Below, one piece after another: positions 1-11,726 of a DNA stretch of 64,000 bases. The stretch is from Bordetella holmesii ATCC 51541 (GTDB lineage Bacteria > Pseudomonadota > Gammaproteobacteria > Burkholderiales > Burkholderiaceae_B). The notes beneath the pieces were generated by a model. That model saw nothing but the letters and a program-made list of their open reading frames with translations, was not told where the DNA came from and did not search any database. Numbering within the stretch: position 1 is the first letter of the stretch; every line of letters begins with the position of its first letter. The DNA is taken from positions 124,001 to 188,000 of the forward strand of contig CP007494.1 in assembly GCA_000612485.1 (NCBI GenBank). Reading direction: 5' to 3'. Position numbers and translations under genes: made by a program.

Positions 1-823
1 CAACTGGTCTGCGGCCATCTGTCGGCCTATGGCCGCAGCGGTTCGCGCGCGGCCTGGCCCAGCTACGACTATCTCATGCAGGCCGAGGCGGGCTATCTCT
101 CCCTGACCGGTGAACCGGACGGCCCCGGCGCGCATGGGCCTGTCCATCATCGATCTGATGACGGGCACCACGGCCGCCATGGGGCTGCTGGCCGGTGTCC
201 TGGGCGCGCGTGCCAGCGGCCAGGGACGCGACATCGACGTCAGTCTGTTCGACGTCGCACTGCACAACCTGGCCTATGTGGCGACCTGGTACCTGAATGC
301 CGGCAAAGCCATCGGCCGCGAACCGCGCTCCGGCCATCCCTCGCTGACCCCGAGCCAGTTGTACAAAACCCGCGATGGGTGGATTTTTCTCATGTGCAAC
401 AAGGAAAAATTCTTCGGCGTACTGGCCGAGTGCATCGGCAAACCGGAATGGATCTCGGCGCCGCACTACAAGACATTCAAGGACCGTCTGGCCAATCGCG
501 AGCGCCTGACCGAGGAGCTTGACGCCGTCCTGCAACAGGAGGACACCGCGGAGTGGATGCGCCGCTTCGCAGGCAAGGTTCCTGCGGCTCCGGTCTATGA
601 CGTGCAGCAGGCGCTCGACAGCGACTTTGTCAGAGAGCAAGAGCGGGTGTTGGACTTCGCGCATCCCGAAGGCGATGTTCGCATGGTCGCCTCGCCCGTG
701 CGCGCCGGCCCTCACCCTGTGAATCCGGCGCCGTCCATGGGGGCTCATACTGACGAACTTCTGCGGGAACTCGGCTACGATGCGGAGAATATCGATCAGC
801 TTCGCCAACGCTCTGTAATATGA
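1..823 (+). pseudogene. CaiB/BaiF (class III) CoA-transferase, 3' part, frameshifted
   Basis: The 5' end lies outside the window. From base 1 the frame reads a class III CoA-transferase segment containing YDYLMQAEAGYLSLTG; the D of YDYLMQ sits where the family's catalytic aspartate is found. Around bases 121-127 the reading frame moves by one base, and the protein resumes with RMGLSIIDLMTG and runs to a TGA at 821-823. One extra base or two missing bases in a C run would explain it. Family members move CoA between short carboxylic acids. The stop overlaps the ATG of the next GntR gene (ATGA), so the two were probably cotranscribed with the CitE-like gene that follows, a layout typical of dicarboxylate or branched-acid catabolism. 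As read, it cannot give a full protein. Confidence 0.8.
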
Positions 824-1617
824 CCTCCGACGCCGCTCCCGCCTCTCTTTTCGCACCTAACCCGGCGCTGAAGACCAGCCAACCGCGCTATATGCAGCTG
901 GCGCAAACGCTGCTGAGCGAGATCGAGAGCGGCCAGTACCCCGTCGGTTCGCAATTGCCCACCGAGTACGTGCTGTGCGAGCAGTTCGGCGTGAGCCGCT
1001 CGACGGCCCGCGAGGCGGTCAAGCGGCTGGTGGAGCTAGGTCTGGTGGTGCGTCAGCCGCGCATCGGCACGACGGTCTGCGCACGGACCGTATCGTCCGG
1101 CTACCGGCAAAGCGTGGCCGATGTCAGCGATCTCTACCAATATGCATCGGAGACCACCCTGGTCATCGAGGCGCGCGAGACGGTGGAGATCGACGCGGAG
1201 CGCGCGCGCGCGCTGCACGCCACCGCTGGCGAGACCTGGCTGCATCTGCGTGGCCGGCGACATGCCGGCAATCCGCAAGAGCCTATCTGCACGACCGAAA
1301 TCTGGATACATCCGGCGTTTCGCTCCATCCAAGGCATGCATGGCCCACTCAAGGGCGCCGTGCATGCGCAGATCGAGCAGCATTTCGGCGAAGTGATCGC
1401 CGCCGTGGAACAGGAGATCCGCGCCATCGTGCTCACCAATGCCGACGCGCTCGCCCTCAATGCCCAGCCGCACACCGCCGCCCTGCTGGTCACCCGCAAA
1501 TATCGCAACCGGCGCAACCAGCTCGTCGAGTTGGCCACCAGCATCCACCCGGCCGACCGCTTCAGTTACAGCACCATCCTGCGCCGCGAATGGGGCGTGG
1601 GCATGAAGGATCGCTGA
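820..1617 (+). CDS. GntR/HutC-family transcriptional regulator (UTRA domain)
   Basis: 265 residues, intact. An N-terminal winged helix (about residues 22-88) contains the typical GntR stretch QFGVSRSTAREAVKRLVELG, followed by a C-terminal UTRA ligand-binding domain (about 105-255). It is a cytoplasmic, ligand-responsive regulator and was probably the local controller of the CoA-transferase and CitE-like genes on either side, both of which are broken. The start ATG overlaps the stop of the preceding gene and the next gene begins three bases after its stop, so an operon is likely. Ligand unknown. Confidence 0.85.
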   Translation: MTSDAAPASLFAPNPALKTSQPRYMQLAQTLLSEIESGQYPVGSQLPTEYVLCEQFGVSRSTAREAVKRLVELGLVVRQPRIGTTVCARTVSSGYRQSVADVSDLYQYASETTLVIEARETVEIDAERARALHATAGETWLHLRGRRHAGNPQEPICTTEIWIHPAFRSIQGMHGPLKGAVHAQIEQHFGEVIAAVEQEIRAIVLTNADALALNAQPHTAALLVTRKYRNRRNQLVELATSIHPADRFSYSTILRREWGVGMKDR

Positions 1618-1620
1618 CTC

Positions 1621-2442
1621 ATGACAGATCGCAGTTTTCTTTTCGTGCCGGGAGATCGTCCCGAGCGCTTCGACAAAACCGTGCATAGCGGCGCGCACCA
1701 GGTCATCATCGACCTCGAAGACGCGGTCACTCCGCAACGCAAGGATGCCGCGCGCGAGGCGGTGGGCATGTGGCTGCGCGACACGGCTGCCCGGGTTTGC
1801 CTGCGCATCAATCCGGCGGACACCCCCTGGCATGAGGCCGACCGCGCCTTGCTGGCCTGGCCGGCAGTCAGCCGCGTAATGCTACCCAAAGCCCAGGCGC
1901 GCTCGGACCTGGAAAGCCTCGCTCGCCTGCTCAGCGGCCAAACAGCGCATCCTCCCGCTGGTCGAATCCGTAGCTGGATGGTTCAACCTGGCCGAGCTGG
2001 CGGCTGCCCCGCGCGTCGAGCGGCTGGCCTTTGGCTCTTTTGATTTCATGGCCGACTCGGGCATACAGGGCGACGGCCCGGAACTCGACGCGGTGCGAAC
2101 CCACTTGGTATTGCATTCGCGTCATGCCGGCCTGCTGCCGCCCATCGATGGGGTATCGCTGGCCACCGATGATGCCGTCCGCCTGGAAGATGAGGTGCGA
2201 CGCTCCAAACGTTGGGGCATGGGCGCCAAACTCTGCATTCACCCCAAGCAGGTCGAGGTGGTCAATCAGGGCTTTGCGCCCAGCGAAGCCGAAGTGACCT
2301 GGGCGCGGTGGCCGTCGACGGCAAGCTGGTTGACAAGCCCATCGCCAAGCTGGCGCAAGCCATCGTGGATGAAGCCCAGGCGGCGGCTGTGCCCAGGCCG
2401 CAGGATGCGGCCCGGCCCACAGGACTCACCACTGGTATTTGA
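1621..2442 (+). pseudogene. HpcH/HpaI or citrate-lyase beta (CitE)-like gene, frameshifted twice
   Basis: The start MTDRSFLFVPGDRPERFDK and the motif VIIDLEDAV are characteristic of CitE-like lyases, which cleave (S)-citramalyl-CoA, malyl-CoA and similar thioesters with Mg2+. An extra A in the run at 1940-1942 changes frame. The protein then continues in the next frame as QRILPLVESVAGWFN and LAFGSFDFMADSG through GMGAKLCIHPKQV. A second break near 2297-2310, probably a short deletion, joins TWA to GAVAVDGKLVDKP in a third frame, ending at TGA 2440-2442. The 3' end overlaps the convergent autotransporter gene by 17 bases. With two breaks and lost internal sequence, this gene is probably dead. 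Confidence 0.8.
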
Positions 2443-5400
2443 ATCCCACCATCGCTCCGATGCCCGACCCCTTGCCGCTGTCTATGGGAAAGTTGTAGTC
2501 GATGGAGGTATAAAGGCTGGTGCTCTTGCCGACCTGGCCCGTGATGCCCGCGCCGACCTGCGCCCAACTGCCCCCCAGCTTGGTTTTGAGCAGCACCGGG
2601 TTCTGGCCGTCGAGAGTATTGAACTCGGTTTTCGCCTTCGCGCCGAAGTCCTGCCACAGATTGGCCCGGGCAAACGCGCTCAGATTGCGGTCAGGGCGCG
2701 AGGACAGATCCATGCTCAACTTACCACCGACCCGGCCATACAGCGCATTGCTCGGCCGGTAATCCACGCTCCCGAAGCTGTCACTGCCTCCCGTCAAGGA
2801 CACATGCTGATAAATCAGCTGCGCCTGCGGAATGAAGGAGAATTTTTCGCTCAAGGCAATCGGATAACCGGTTTCCAGCGAGCCTACATAGCCCCAGCCG
2901 TCGGAGCGCAGGCGCTCGCCATCATCGGACTTGGCTTTGATCCTGCCATACCGGGTAGCCTGCGCAACCACATCGACATACCAGCCGGTACTGGCGCGGC
3001 GCGTGAAGTAGGCGCCTGCGGAGTACGCGTCCATATCGACGCGGCCGACACGGCCGCCATTGGCCTGATCGACCTTGGCCTGTGCCTGCCCCGCCCCGAA
3101 ATAAACGCCTGCGATATTGCCCGCGTTGTTGTCATCCAGGCTGCGGTACAAATCCACCCCGGTCTGAAATCCGCTCAAGGTGTAATGGTAGGCGGGTCCT
3201 TTGCTGGCGAAAGCTTCGAGCCTGTCCGCAAAACCTGAACCGGCAAAATCCGTGTTGCCTCTCTGACCGAACAGCCTGCCCCATACGGCTTTGCCTGCTC
3301 CCGCGTCACCACAATTTGTGGTCATGGCGTCGACGTAGGCGCCGGATCGGTCATCGCAAGTACCCAGCATGGCCAGCCCAAAGCGGCTGGCCAAGCCCGG
3401 AGAGCTCATATACACCGGCACTTCCGGCCGATAGGGGTCTGTCGGGATAACCGGGTCGACCGGATCGACCGGAACATCCAGCGAAGAGCGCAGATACCAG
3501 TTGCCATTGGCATCCCGCACGCCATGCTGAACCAATTGGTACTCATAAGCGCCTGCCTTGACGGCCGACCCGAGGACAAAGGCGTCCACCGCCGATGCGG
3601 CCGCTCCCCCGGTCACATGCACGAGTTCGATGCCGTCGTTCGCTGTCAGCGCACCTAGTCCACCCGCATTGCTGACGAACACTCGCGTAGCGCCGCCCGA
3701 GTCGACCGTCACGCTGCCGGCCACGACTTTATCGGCCACGGAGCTGTCGTTGCCCAGCGCCACTCGGGTCAGCAACGACCCGCCATTGGACGCATAGTTG
3801 TTGCTTACGGTCAGCACGGTGCCAGGCGCGCCGCCCAGATCCACCACCCCGGCGTTGTTCATGCCGCCCACCGTCTGGGGCAGGCCCAGGAGCTTCATCA
3901 TGCCGGCCGCCCCCACCGTGACGGCTGAGTTGGGACTGAATACGTTGGCCGCGCCAGCCGCCAACACGCCCTGCTTGATCTGCCTGGCTTCTCGATAGGT
4001 ATTGGCCCCCGATAGCATGGTAGTGCCTGCGCCATCCTGGGTCACGCCGCCACTGCCGGAGATCACGCCGGCAAACGTGATGTCATCGGCACGGTTAAAG
4101 GCCAGGGTCCCGCTATTGGCCACATTGCCGATAATGGAACCCGTGGTGCCGCCATTGCCCAGTTGCAGCCGGCTGGCCGCGCCTATCGTGGTGCCTCCGG
4201 TATAGGTCATGTCCTTCAGAAAGGTCACATCCGCCTTATCCATCACCTGTACCTGTCCGGCACCGGCGATCATCAGCGTGGTCGCCCCATTCTGAAAACC
4301 GGTAACGGCCGAACTGGTGCGTTGCGACAGATCGCCAAACACCAGTCGATCCGCCGCGGTCACCAGATTGACGCCAATCCCGGCCACGCCCTGAGTTCCC
4401 ACGGCCGTATCCAGGGCGTCGGCCGTATTGAGCACGACCGTGGATCCGCCCGTGACCGTCACCGAACCGGCAAATCCACTCTGCTGGCCGTCGATGGCCA
4501 ACACCGAAGGATCGATGACCAATTGCCCAGGCCCAAACAGCGTATTGCTGGCCAGATAGCCGCCAGACGTGTCACCGGCCTGGCGCTGAGCATCCGTGAC
4601 GGTCAAGGTCGCGCCATCGAGATGGACCGCCGAACCCGCCGACGTCGTCAACTTGCCCACACTTTGGTTGTAGCCCGCCAAGTCCGCGATGGCGCCGCCT
4701 TGCACCAACAGCTCGGCGGTCTTGCCAAGCACATTGGGGTTGGCCATGAGCAGCGTGCCCGTGCGTACATCGGTCACGCCGGTGTAATCGTTGTGCGTGC
4801 CGGACAATGAAATGACGTTAAAACGCCCGGACAGGGCGTCCACCGCGAGGTCGCCCACCCCGGTCACCTTGACGTCCAGATTGTTGACCAAGCCCGAGGC
4901 GCCCGACAGGTTCAGCAGCAGCGCATCGGCGCCCGTCCCTATCAGATTCAACTGGGTCAAGCCATAACCGGCGTAGAGCCCGTCATCTTGCCGGCCGGTG
5001 TGCAAACGATAGTCGTAGGTCGCCTCCGCAGCCAGCACGCCCCCCTGTAAGAGATTGGCCACTTGCGCATCGGTGATGACATTGCTGCTCTGGTCGACCA
5101 AGACCAGGTTCGCCCCTGTGCCACTTAAGGAGCCCAGGCTATTGACGAGCTTGATATCGACCCCACCGATACCTTTTTGCTGGTCGAACAAATGTGCGGT
5201 GCCGGGGGCCGTCGGGGTGTAGTTCTTGATATCGACACCAGGTGGCAACACGATGCCCACATTACCCACGCGACCGGCATGCAGCAAACCACTGGTGTCG
5301 ATCGTGCTATTGGAAACGGAGGCGGAAGGTGTGGTGACATCGAAGTTGAGTGTGCCGCCATCGATGATCAATCCGCCAATCGCTTGGGACCCCTGCCCCA

Positions 5401-7241
5401 CGTCGGTCGTGTTGCCGGCCTGCAGCACCAGGGTGGCGTTGGTCAGCGCGGCGGTATTGGCGTTGGCGCCGGAGGCGTCGCCGAGCTCAAACCGGTTCTG
5501 GCCTAACTTCACCGCACCGGCATAAGCCGAGCCCACGCCTGCGCCGAAACTGAAACTCTGCCCGCCATTGCTAGCCTGCAATGTGCCCGTTCCAGTCAGC
5601 ACGTTGGTGAAGACCAAGGCACCGGTGGTGTTGAGCGTCAGCAACCCATTGCGGTCGATGAATATGCCTCCCGTACCCAGGTTCTGGGTACTCGTGGTCG
5701 CGGCCGCATCCACGGCGAGTTCACCGCCGTATACATTGACTCTCCCTTGATAATTGGCGTTGCCCCCGTCAAGGTGGTCTTCCCGGCGTAATTACTGACG
5801 CTTTGCGTGCCCGCCGCACTACTGTTGAGCGCCGGAGAGAAGACATAATTGGCGGACGTGTGGTTGAAATTCAACTCAGCCGTGCCCGGACCAAAGACCA
5901 CGGACGGCCCGTCCACGGTGCCCGGCGCGACGGGCGCCTGCCCTGCCGCGGAGCCGATATTCACCACCCCCTTGCCGGCCCCGGGCCCAAGGAAATATCG
6001 GAGGTCACGGTGGCCTTGCCGCCATTTTGCAGCGTCAGTGTGCCCTGCCCGTTGCCGCCAAAATAAAGTATCCCGTTAACCCGCCATTCGGAACCCGCCC
6101 CGGAAACCAGGGCGCTCCCGACGGCATTGGTCGCACTGCCCACCGTACCGCCATCAATCGTAAACACTCCCCCGTTGGTGATACGCAGCGTGCCTGTGGA
6201 TCCGCCCTGTGAGCCGATGATGGCCCGCGCTCCGGAGGCACGTCCGCCATCGAGGGTGAGAACACCCTGCCCGGTATAACCCACGTAATAACTACCGGTG
6301 GCGCTGGCCTGGGCGCCGTTCAACGTGAGCGTGCCCGGTCCGCCATACCCCACGTAGATGTCGACACTACTGGTTATCCTCGAGCGGTCGTTGGCGGTGA
6401 CATCGCCCTTGCTGCCCTGTCCGCCGATGACGATGCCATCGGCACTGGTCAGCAGCGCATCGTCATTCAGAATGATGGTGCCCGTGCCGCCCGACGACGT
6501 CGGGGTGTTGCCGTCGCGGTACTCGCCGCCCACAAAGGTCCACGACGTGTTGACGATGCCATTGTTGTGGACTTCCAGCAGGCCCACGCCGGATCTGCCC
6601 ACGACGAAGTTGTCCAGACCAACGCTGCCCCGAAACACCCCCCCGTTGACGATGACATGTCCGTTGGACCCGGCCTGTTCGCCGATTCTCACCGACCAGT
6701 TGGTGCCCGCCTGCACCTGTCCGCTATTGAGGATCAGCGTGCCCTTACCCGTGCTGCCCACATTCAGGTACTGATTGGATATCAGCGATCCGCCATTGAT
6801 CGTCACAAGGCCGTTGCCATTTCCGCCCAGCCCGATGTCGATGACGTTGTAATACCCTGCGGACACGGTCGCATTATTGAGCGTCAGGCTTCCCGTGTTG
6901 TTGTCGCCGATCGATAACCCGCCGGTAGTGAGCGTCGCGCCGGTGACCACCAAAGCGCCCGTGCCTCTGGTGCTGCCCAGATTGATGGTGCTGCCCCCAT
7001 ACGTCCCGGAACCGGGAGCCAACACCGCAGTGCCCCCGTTGTCGACCACCACATTGCCGCTGCCATCGGGCGGGCCGACCGGCGTCCAGTTTCCTGGCGT
7101 CATCCAGTCGCCTGACCCGGGCAGGTCCCAAGTAAAGGCAGCGGCGAACGCTTCGGTTCTTGCAATGATGAGGGGGCTGGAGACCAGCGCCGCTATTAAG
7201 GCTCTGCGGGCAGGAGTAAATCGGCCTAGACTGGAACGCAT
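2426..7241 (-). pseudogene. Large autotransporter (type Va secretion), broken by two frameshifts
   Basis: If repaired, the gene would encode about 1,605 residues. The first frame (7241-5961) starts with a signal peptide ending near EAFAAAF, then carries many Gly/Asn/Thr-rich repeats (for example NGGSLISNQYLNVGSTGKGT) typical of a beta-helical passenger. The C-terminal part (from about 3390 down to 2426) is a beta-barrel domain ending YQW, preceded by VWGRLFGQRGNTDF. Frame breaks lie near 5967-5985 and at 5763-5767. Both are single-base losses next to runs of five C (top strand); restoring a sixth base rejoins the frames (TGGNANYQGRVNVYGG). Bordetella species carry many such surface autotransporters used in adhesion. 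Function unknown; as read, the passenger would stop after 426 residues without a barrel. Confidence 0.88.
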
Positions 7242-7764
7242 AACTCACCTCCGTGGTTACCGCCTGTACAGCCATTGTGTGTGAGACAACCAAAATTTCT
7301 TTGACGCTGCCGCTTGCGTTAACCACTCAACTGCCATGAGGTTGTCGTGGCACTGCCAGTATCCGTTAGCAACGCGCTGAGCGATTTAGCCTAGCAGTTA
7401 ACCCGCGATGAGAGCTACTATTATTTATATGTTGCAAAATCGGCACATACCGAATAATAAATAGCAACTGATACAGATATTACGCATGACGCTGCGCCTG
7501 CCCCGCGCATTTTTCGCGGCAGGAGGCAGGCAGGCTCAGGTATCCACGGAAGCAGCACCGCGCCTTGGCCGCCGCGACACCGCAAAGTGCCTGGCGCCCG
7601 CCCATATGGTATGGATGCGCAAATACCTGCGCTCAGTCGCACCTCAACGGACTACAGCGGCCGCCTGAACAGAAGCGGTTTCTGCCCAAGCGGCCCTACC
7701 GTGACCGCACCTGAAGTGGCCGCAGCCTTATGCCAGCGGAGGTATTGTTTTGATGGCCTGCTGG
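7242..7764. other. Intergenic region upstream of the autotransporter
   Basis: No convincing gene. The first ~230 bases should hold the autotransporter promoter on the minus strand; an AT-rich stretch lies at about 7413-7470. An imperfect GC hairpin with a T5 loop is present at about 7498-7527 but has no T run after it on the minus strand. Short ORFs here lack coding signs. Confidence 0.4.
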
Positions 7765-10168
7765 CTAGAAGGTAGCCCGCAGCGCCAGGCGGAACGTGCG
7801 CGGCTGGCCCTGGAAACTCCAGTAATTCGGATTACCAACGGATTGGTAGTATTCCCTGTCGAACAGGTTATCTACGTTGAACTGCACCGTCAGGTTCTTA
7901 TTGACCTCATAGATCGCGTGCAATCCAATCAGGGCATAAGGCGACTGCGAAATACGATACTCGTCCTCATTGGCGCCGCTGACGTTGTAAATGCCGCTCT
8001 GCGCATACACCGAACCGCCAATGCGCAGTTGATTCCAGCGCTGGGGCAAGCGGTAATCGGTGGACACTTTCAACAAATGCCGCGGGTAGGTCGTGGCAAA
8101 CGCCTGCCCTGACTGCGGGCCCTGGGCATATTTCGACTGTGTGTAGGTATACCCGAAACTCACATGCCAGGCCGGAGTGAGCGCACCGTTGATCTCAAAA
8201 TCTACGCCCCGATTGCGCACTTTCTCCGCAGCCCTATAGCAATAGAAAACCCCAGGCGGGCACAGATTACTGTTCTCGATCAAGTCCGCCCGGCCTTTCT
8301 GGTCCGTTTGGAAAACCGCCAGTGCGGCATTGATCCGTTTCTCCAGAAACTCCCCTTTCAAGCCAACTTCATAATTCTGCCCAGTCATCGGCTTGAGCAC
8401 TTCATTGTCCACGCCGATGTTTTCCTGCGGTTTGAAGATCTCGGTGTAGCTCGCGTAGGCAGAAATGTCCTCATTCAGATCCTGCACCACACCCGCATAA
8501 GGCGTGATTTTTCCGCTCTGCTTATAACGGCTTTCGGTACGCACCGTCGTCTGGGCATATCGGTCGAAATCGAACCAGCTCATGCGCGCGCCGACGACCA
8601 AGGTCGTGCCTTGCGCCAGGCTGAAGCGCCCGGCGGTATAAATGCCTTGCTGTTTCTGCGTGATGTTGTAATGCCACATATCCGCATCCAGGCCGGTCGG
8701 CGCCGGCGGGTCAAAAGCCCCGAGGTTGTTCATATCAACCAGATAGCGGTAACTGACGTCACGTCCGCCGTGGTAACTGAAGTCGTCCTTGCGCGTCGAC
8801 GCGCCGATGACCAGCTCGTGCTGACGCCCCAGCAACTGGAAGGGACCCGATGCATAAGCATCCAGCCCCCATTGCGTGTCATCATACTGAAACAAGCGCG
8901 GATTCAGGGTGAACAGATCGCCGGTGGTGCGTTGCGTGTAATTGCCCAGAAAATCAGACTTGGCAGACAGCCAGTTGCCAGCCAGCGTCAGTTTCCAGCC
9001 ATTGTCCAGCTCATGCTTGATATCGGCGAACAGATTGATATTGCGCTTGTCCAGATAGTTCCACCTGCCGACCAGGGAAGTCTTGCGTGTCATCGGGTAG
9101 AAGGAACCGTCGGCGCGCGTAGGCAGGCCGGACCAGTCGTAGCCCTGGTTGCGATCCTTCTGGTAGCTCAGGCCCGCGGTGACGGTGGTCGCCGGCGTGA
9201 CATCGCCTTCCAGAATGCCGTAGAAAAGCTGATTCTCCTTGCCCGCATATGATCGATGAAACTACCCGCATTGGTGTAGGCCATCACGGCGCGGCCACGC
9301 AAAGTCTTGGACGCGTTCAAGGGCGAAGAGACATCCAGCATTGTCCGATAATCGTCCCAGGAACCTGCGGAGACGGTCACGATCCCTGGCTTTCCATGCC
9401 AGGCCGCTTGCGGATCAGGTTAATGGCTGCGGCCGGGTTCCCGGCGCCTTCAAGCAAACCCGTGGCGCCGCGCACCACCTCGACCCGATCGTAGATTTCG
9501 GTGGTGGGCTTGTTGATGGCATCGAACGAGTAGGCATTGCTGATATTGGTAGCCAAGCCATCGATCTGCAGATTGTCGACCAACTGCCCGCGTGCCTGAT
9601 AGACCGAGCGCTCCGATCCGTTCTGGATGACCGAAATGCCGGTGGTGGCCTGCAACACATCATCGAGGTTCTGCATGGCCTGGTCATCCATGCGCTGACG
9701 CGTCACCACCGTGACCGATTGCGGCGTTTCACGTTGCGACAGCAGCAGGCGGGTCGCACTGCTACTGGCCGGTACCACATAGCTGCCGCTAGAGTCCGTC
9801 CGTGCCTGCGCCGAGACGGCAACGGGCGCCAGGGTCGTTGCCTGTACATCCACGCGCCGCAGGGTCAGCGTGCCATCGGCCACTCGCGCAGGCTCCAATC
9901 CGCTACCGGCCAAGGCTGCGCGCAACGCCGCGTCGACGGTGTACACGCCGCGCACCGCGGGTGCGTGCAGGCCGCGCACCAACTGCGGGTCATAGGACAC
10001 GACGATCTTGCCCAGCCGCGCGATTTCCGTCAGCGTGGTGTCCAGGCTCGCGGCAGGCAGTGCAAATGCCAGCGGCGCCGATGACTGGGCATGAACGGGC
10101 TGAGACAGGCTGACGGCCGCTAGGGCCACCACCAAGCTCAGGGCGGAAGGAACAGGTAACACGCGCAT
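7765..10168 (-). pseudogene. TonB-dependent siderophore receptor (FecA/FpvA type with STN domain), frameshifted
   Basis: The N terminus has a signal peptide (cut near PVHAQ) and an STN (secretin/TonB short N-terminal) domain, the part that signals to FecR-type regulators. A plug domain follows (SQRETPQSVTVVTRQRMDDQ, VEVVRGATGLLEGAGNPAAA). The frame breaks near 9382 and again near 9246. The remainder is the 22-strand barrel, ending in RTFRLALRATF as expected for this family. Both breaks are single-base losses. The start at 10168 is chosen for a GGAG ribosome site seven bases upstream and a good signal peptide. The product would take up a ferric siderophore across the outer membrane. It lies downstream of fecR- and fecI-like genes on the same strand. 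Substrate unknown. Confidence 0.88.
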
Positions 10169-10250
10169 GAGGATCTCCGATACGTTGCGCACAGCGATAT
10201 GGAGATATGTGCCGCGAGACCCGAAAAGTGACAGTGGCTTTGAGAAAAAC

Positions 10251-11211
10251 TCAGGCCGCGCGCACGTCGATCACGGTTAGCCAACGCGTATAACGGCTGA
10301 CGGTGATGGGCAAGGTGTGTTCCAGCGCACTCAGGGCACGATCAGCGTCATCCAAAGGATAAAGTCCGGAGACCGCAAGCGTGGCAGCCTGCGGACTCAC
10401 CCGCAACAAGCCCGTCCGATAACGTTCCAGCGCCGCGACCACCGTCCCCAAGGGCTGATCGCGCACCTTGAGCCAGCCCTCTTGCCAGGCGGCGGCATAT
10501 TCCATGGGCTGAGGCCGATCGGCCCAGGTTTGCCCGAAACGCGTGCCCTCGCCGGCGTCCAGCATGACCGGCTCGCCGGCACGCGGCAAGACCTCGATGC
10601 GGCTTTGCAAGGCCACCGCCAGGCTGGACTGCCGCTCCAGACGCACCATGCAACTGGCGCCGGCGCTACGCACCTGCCCGTGCGGCGTCAACACCTCAAA
10701 CAAGGCCAAGGGTCCTCACGCGGCTGGAGCAGCAGCGCCCCCTCCAACAGCCGTATGCTGTGTTGCCGCCCCGCAAAGGCCAGATCCACCCGGCTGCGTG
10801 CGTCCAACGTCAGCATGCTGCCATCCGGCAATGTGAAGGACCGGCGTTCTCCCGTGGCAGTGCCCAGATCGGCCAGCACATTGCCCAAGGGGTGACGTGA
10901 TCCGTGGCCCAGGCACCCACTGCCGCGGCGCCCACCAGGCCCGCCGCATTCAGCAGAATCCGGCGCCGAGCGGGACGTTCCAAGGTGCTGCGCAACGCGT
11001 GGTACTCGGTTTTCATCACCGACTCCAGGCGCCCGACCGACTGATTCAACCCCTGCTGCAAGCGGCCCCAGGCGCGCTCATGCGCGGGATCCGCGGCACG
11101 CCAGACGGCGCAGGCATGCCGGTCAGCATCGGTCGCCTCGCCCGACGTCAGCGTCATCCAGAAAGCAATCGCTCTGTCGCCGGGTTCTGCTGCGGCCTGG
11201 TCACGCTTCAC
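10251..11211 (-). pseudogene. FecR-family anti-sigma/sigma regulator, frameshifted twice
   Basis: It begins with GTG at 11211, overlapping the sigma-factor stop codon (GTGA), the usual arrangement in fecIR-type operons. The N-terminal cytoplasmic part has AIAFWMTLTSGEATDADR and the family's WRAADPAHERAWGRLQ; a membrane segment follows (ILLNAAGLVGAAAVGAWA). One base is lost near 10884-10888 and another near 10709-10715. The periplasmic FecR domain (ERRSFTLPDGSMLTLDARSR, later GLYPLDDADRALSALEHTLP) is thus in three frames. In the intact system FecR passes the signal from the liganded outer-membrane receptor to the sigma factor. As read, only about 110 residues would be made in frame. Confidence 0.85.
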
Positions 11212-11726
11212 GTCGATTCCGCCAGCGCATAGCAGCGCGCCAGCGCCTGCGCGATGTACTGCCGCACCATGCTTACCGACACTCCCAGCGAGGCCGCGAT
11301 CTCCTTGTGCGTCAAACCATCGAGCTGGCTGTACAGAAAGGCCGCGCGCGCCTTGAAGGACAAGCCATCGAGAATCTGGTCGACCTGCTGCAGTGTCTGC
11401 AGCGCGCTGAGTTGCTCCTGAGGGGAAGGCGCGAGAGCCTCCCCCTGCGCAAACAGGCTTTCGAGCCAGGCGGCTTCGAGTTCCCGGCGGCGCCACAACT
11501 TCCAGACCAGGCGCTTGGCAATTGTGATGATGAGCGCCCTCGGTTCGCGCACAGAAGCCAGCCGCGGCGTCTGAATCAATTGCACGAAGGTATCGCCGGC
11601 GATGTCCTCAGCATCCTCGATGTTGCGCAACCGGGTATAAAGCCTGCCCAACAACCAGGCCCGGTCTTCGGTATGGATGCGAACCAGAAGTTGCTGGTCC
11701 GATAAAAGAGTAGACGGCGAAAGCAT
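11208..11726 (-). CDS. ECF sigma factor, FecI family
   Basis: 172 residues from ATG 11726. A longer reading from 11771 exists, but a possible -10 hexamer overlaps it. Region 2 (DAEDIAGDTFVQLIQTP and the basic stretch AKRLVWKLWRRRELE) and region 4 with helix-turn-helix (LTHKEIAASLGVSVSMVRQY) are both complete. FecI-type sigma factors direct RNA polymerase to the promoter of a cognate TonB receptor on binding of the ferric siderophore outside the cell. The stop overlaps the GTG start of fecR. It is the only intact member of this sigma-regulator-receptor triad, so it may be an orphan or control genes elsewhere. Fur control is expected; a gaatg...cattc inverted repeat lies just upstream but is not a clear Fur site. 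Confidence 0.9.
   Translation of the reverse strand: MLSPSTLLSDQQLLVRIHTEDRAWLLGRLYTRLRNIEDAEDIAGDTFVQLIQTPRLASVREPRALIITIAKRLVWKLWRRRELEAAWLESLFAQGEALAPSPQEQLSALQTLQQVDQILDGLSFKARAAFLYSQLDGLTHKEIAASLGVSVSMVRQYIAQALARCYALAEST

Noticed and set aside
2048..5750. Many plus-strand ORFs of 60-396 codons opposite the autotransporter
   Set aside because: They mirror the repeat-rich passenger and barrel on the minus strand; no start sites, families or signal peptides. Only the part up to about 2300 belongs to the CitE-like gene.
7498..7527. GC hairpin as terminator of the TonB-receptor gene
   Set aside because: Imperfect stem, no T run on the minus strand, and 240 bases beyond the stop.
7421..7642. 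73-codon minus ORF upstream of the autotransporter
   Set aside because: No ribosome site, no recognisable motif, lies in the probable promoter region.
8164..9252. 362-codon plus ORF opposite the TonB receptor
   Set aside because: Antisense shadow of a gene whose barrel motifs are clear on the minus strand.
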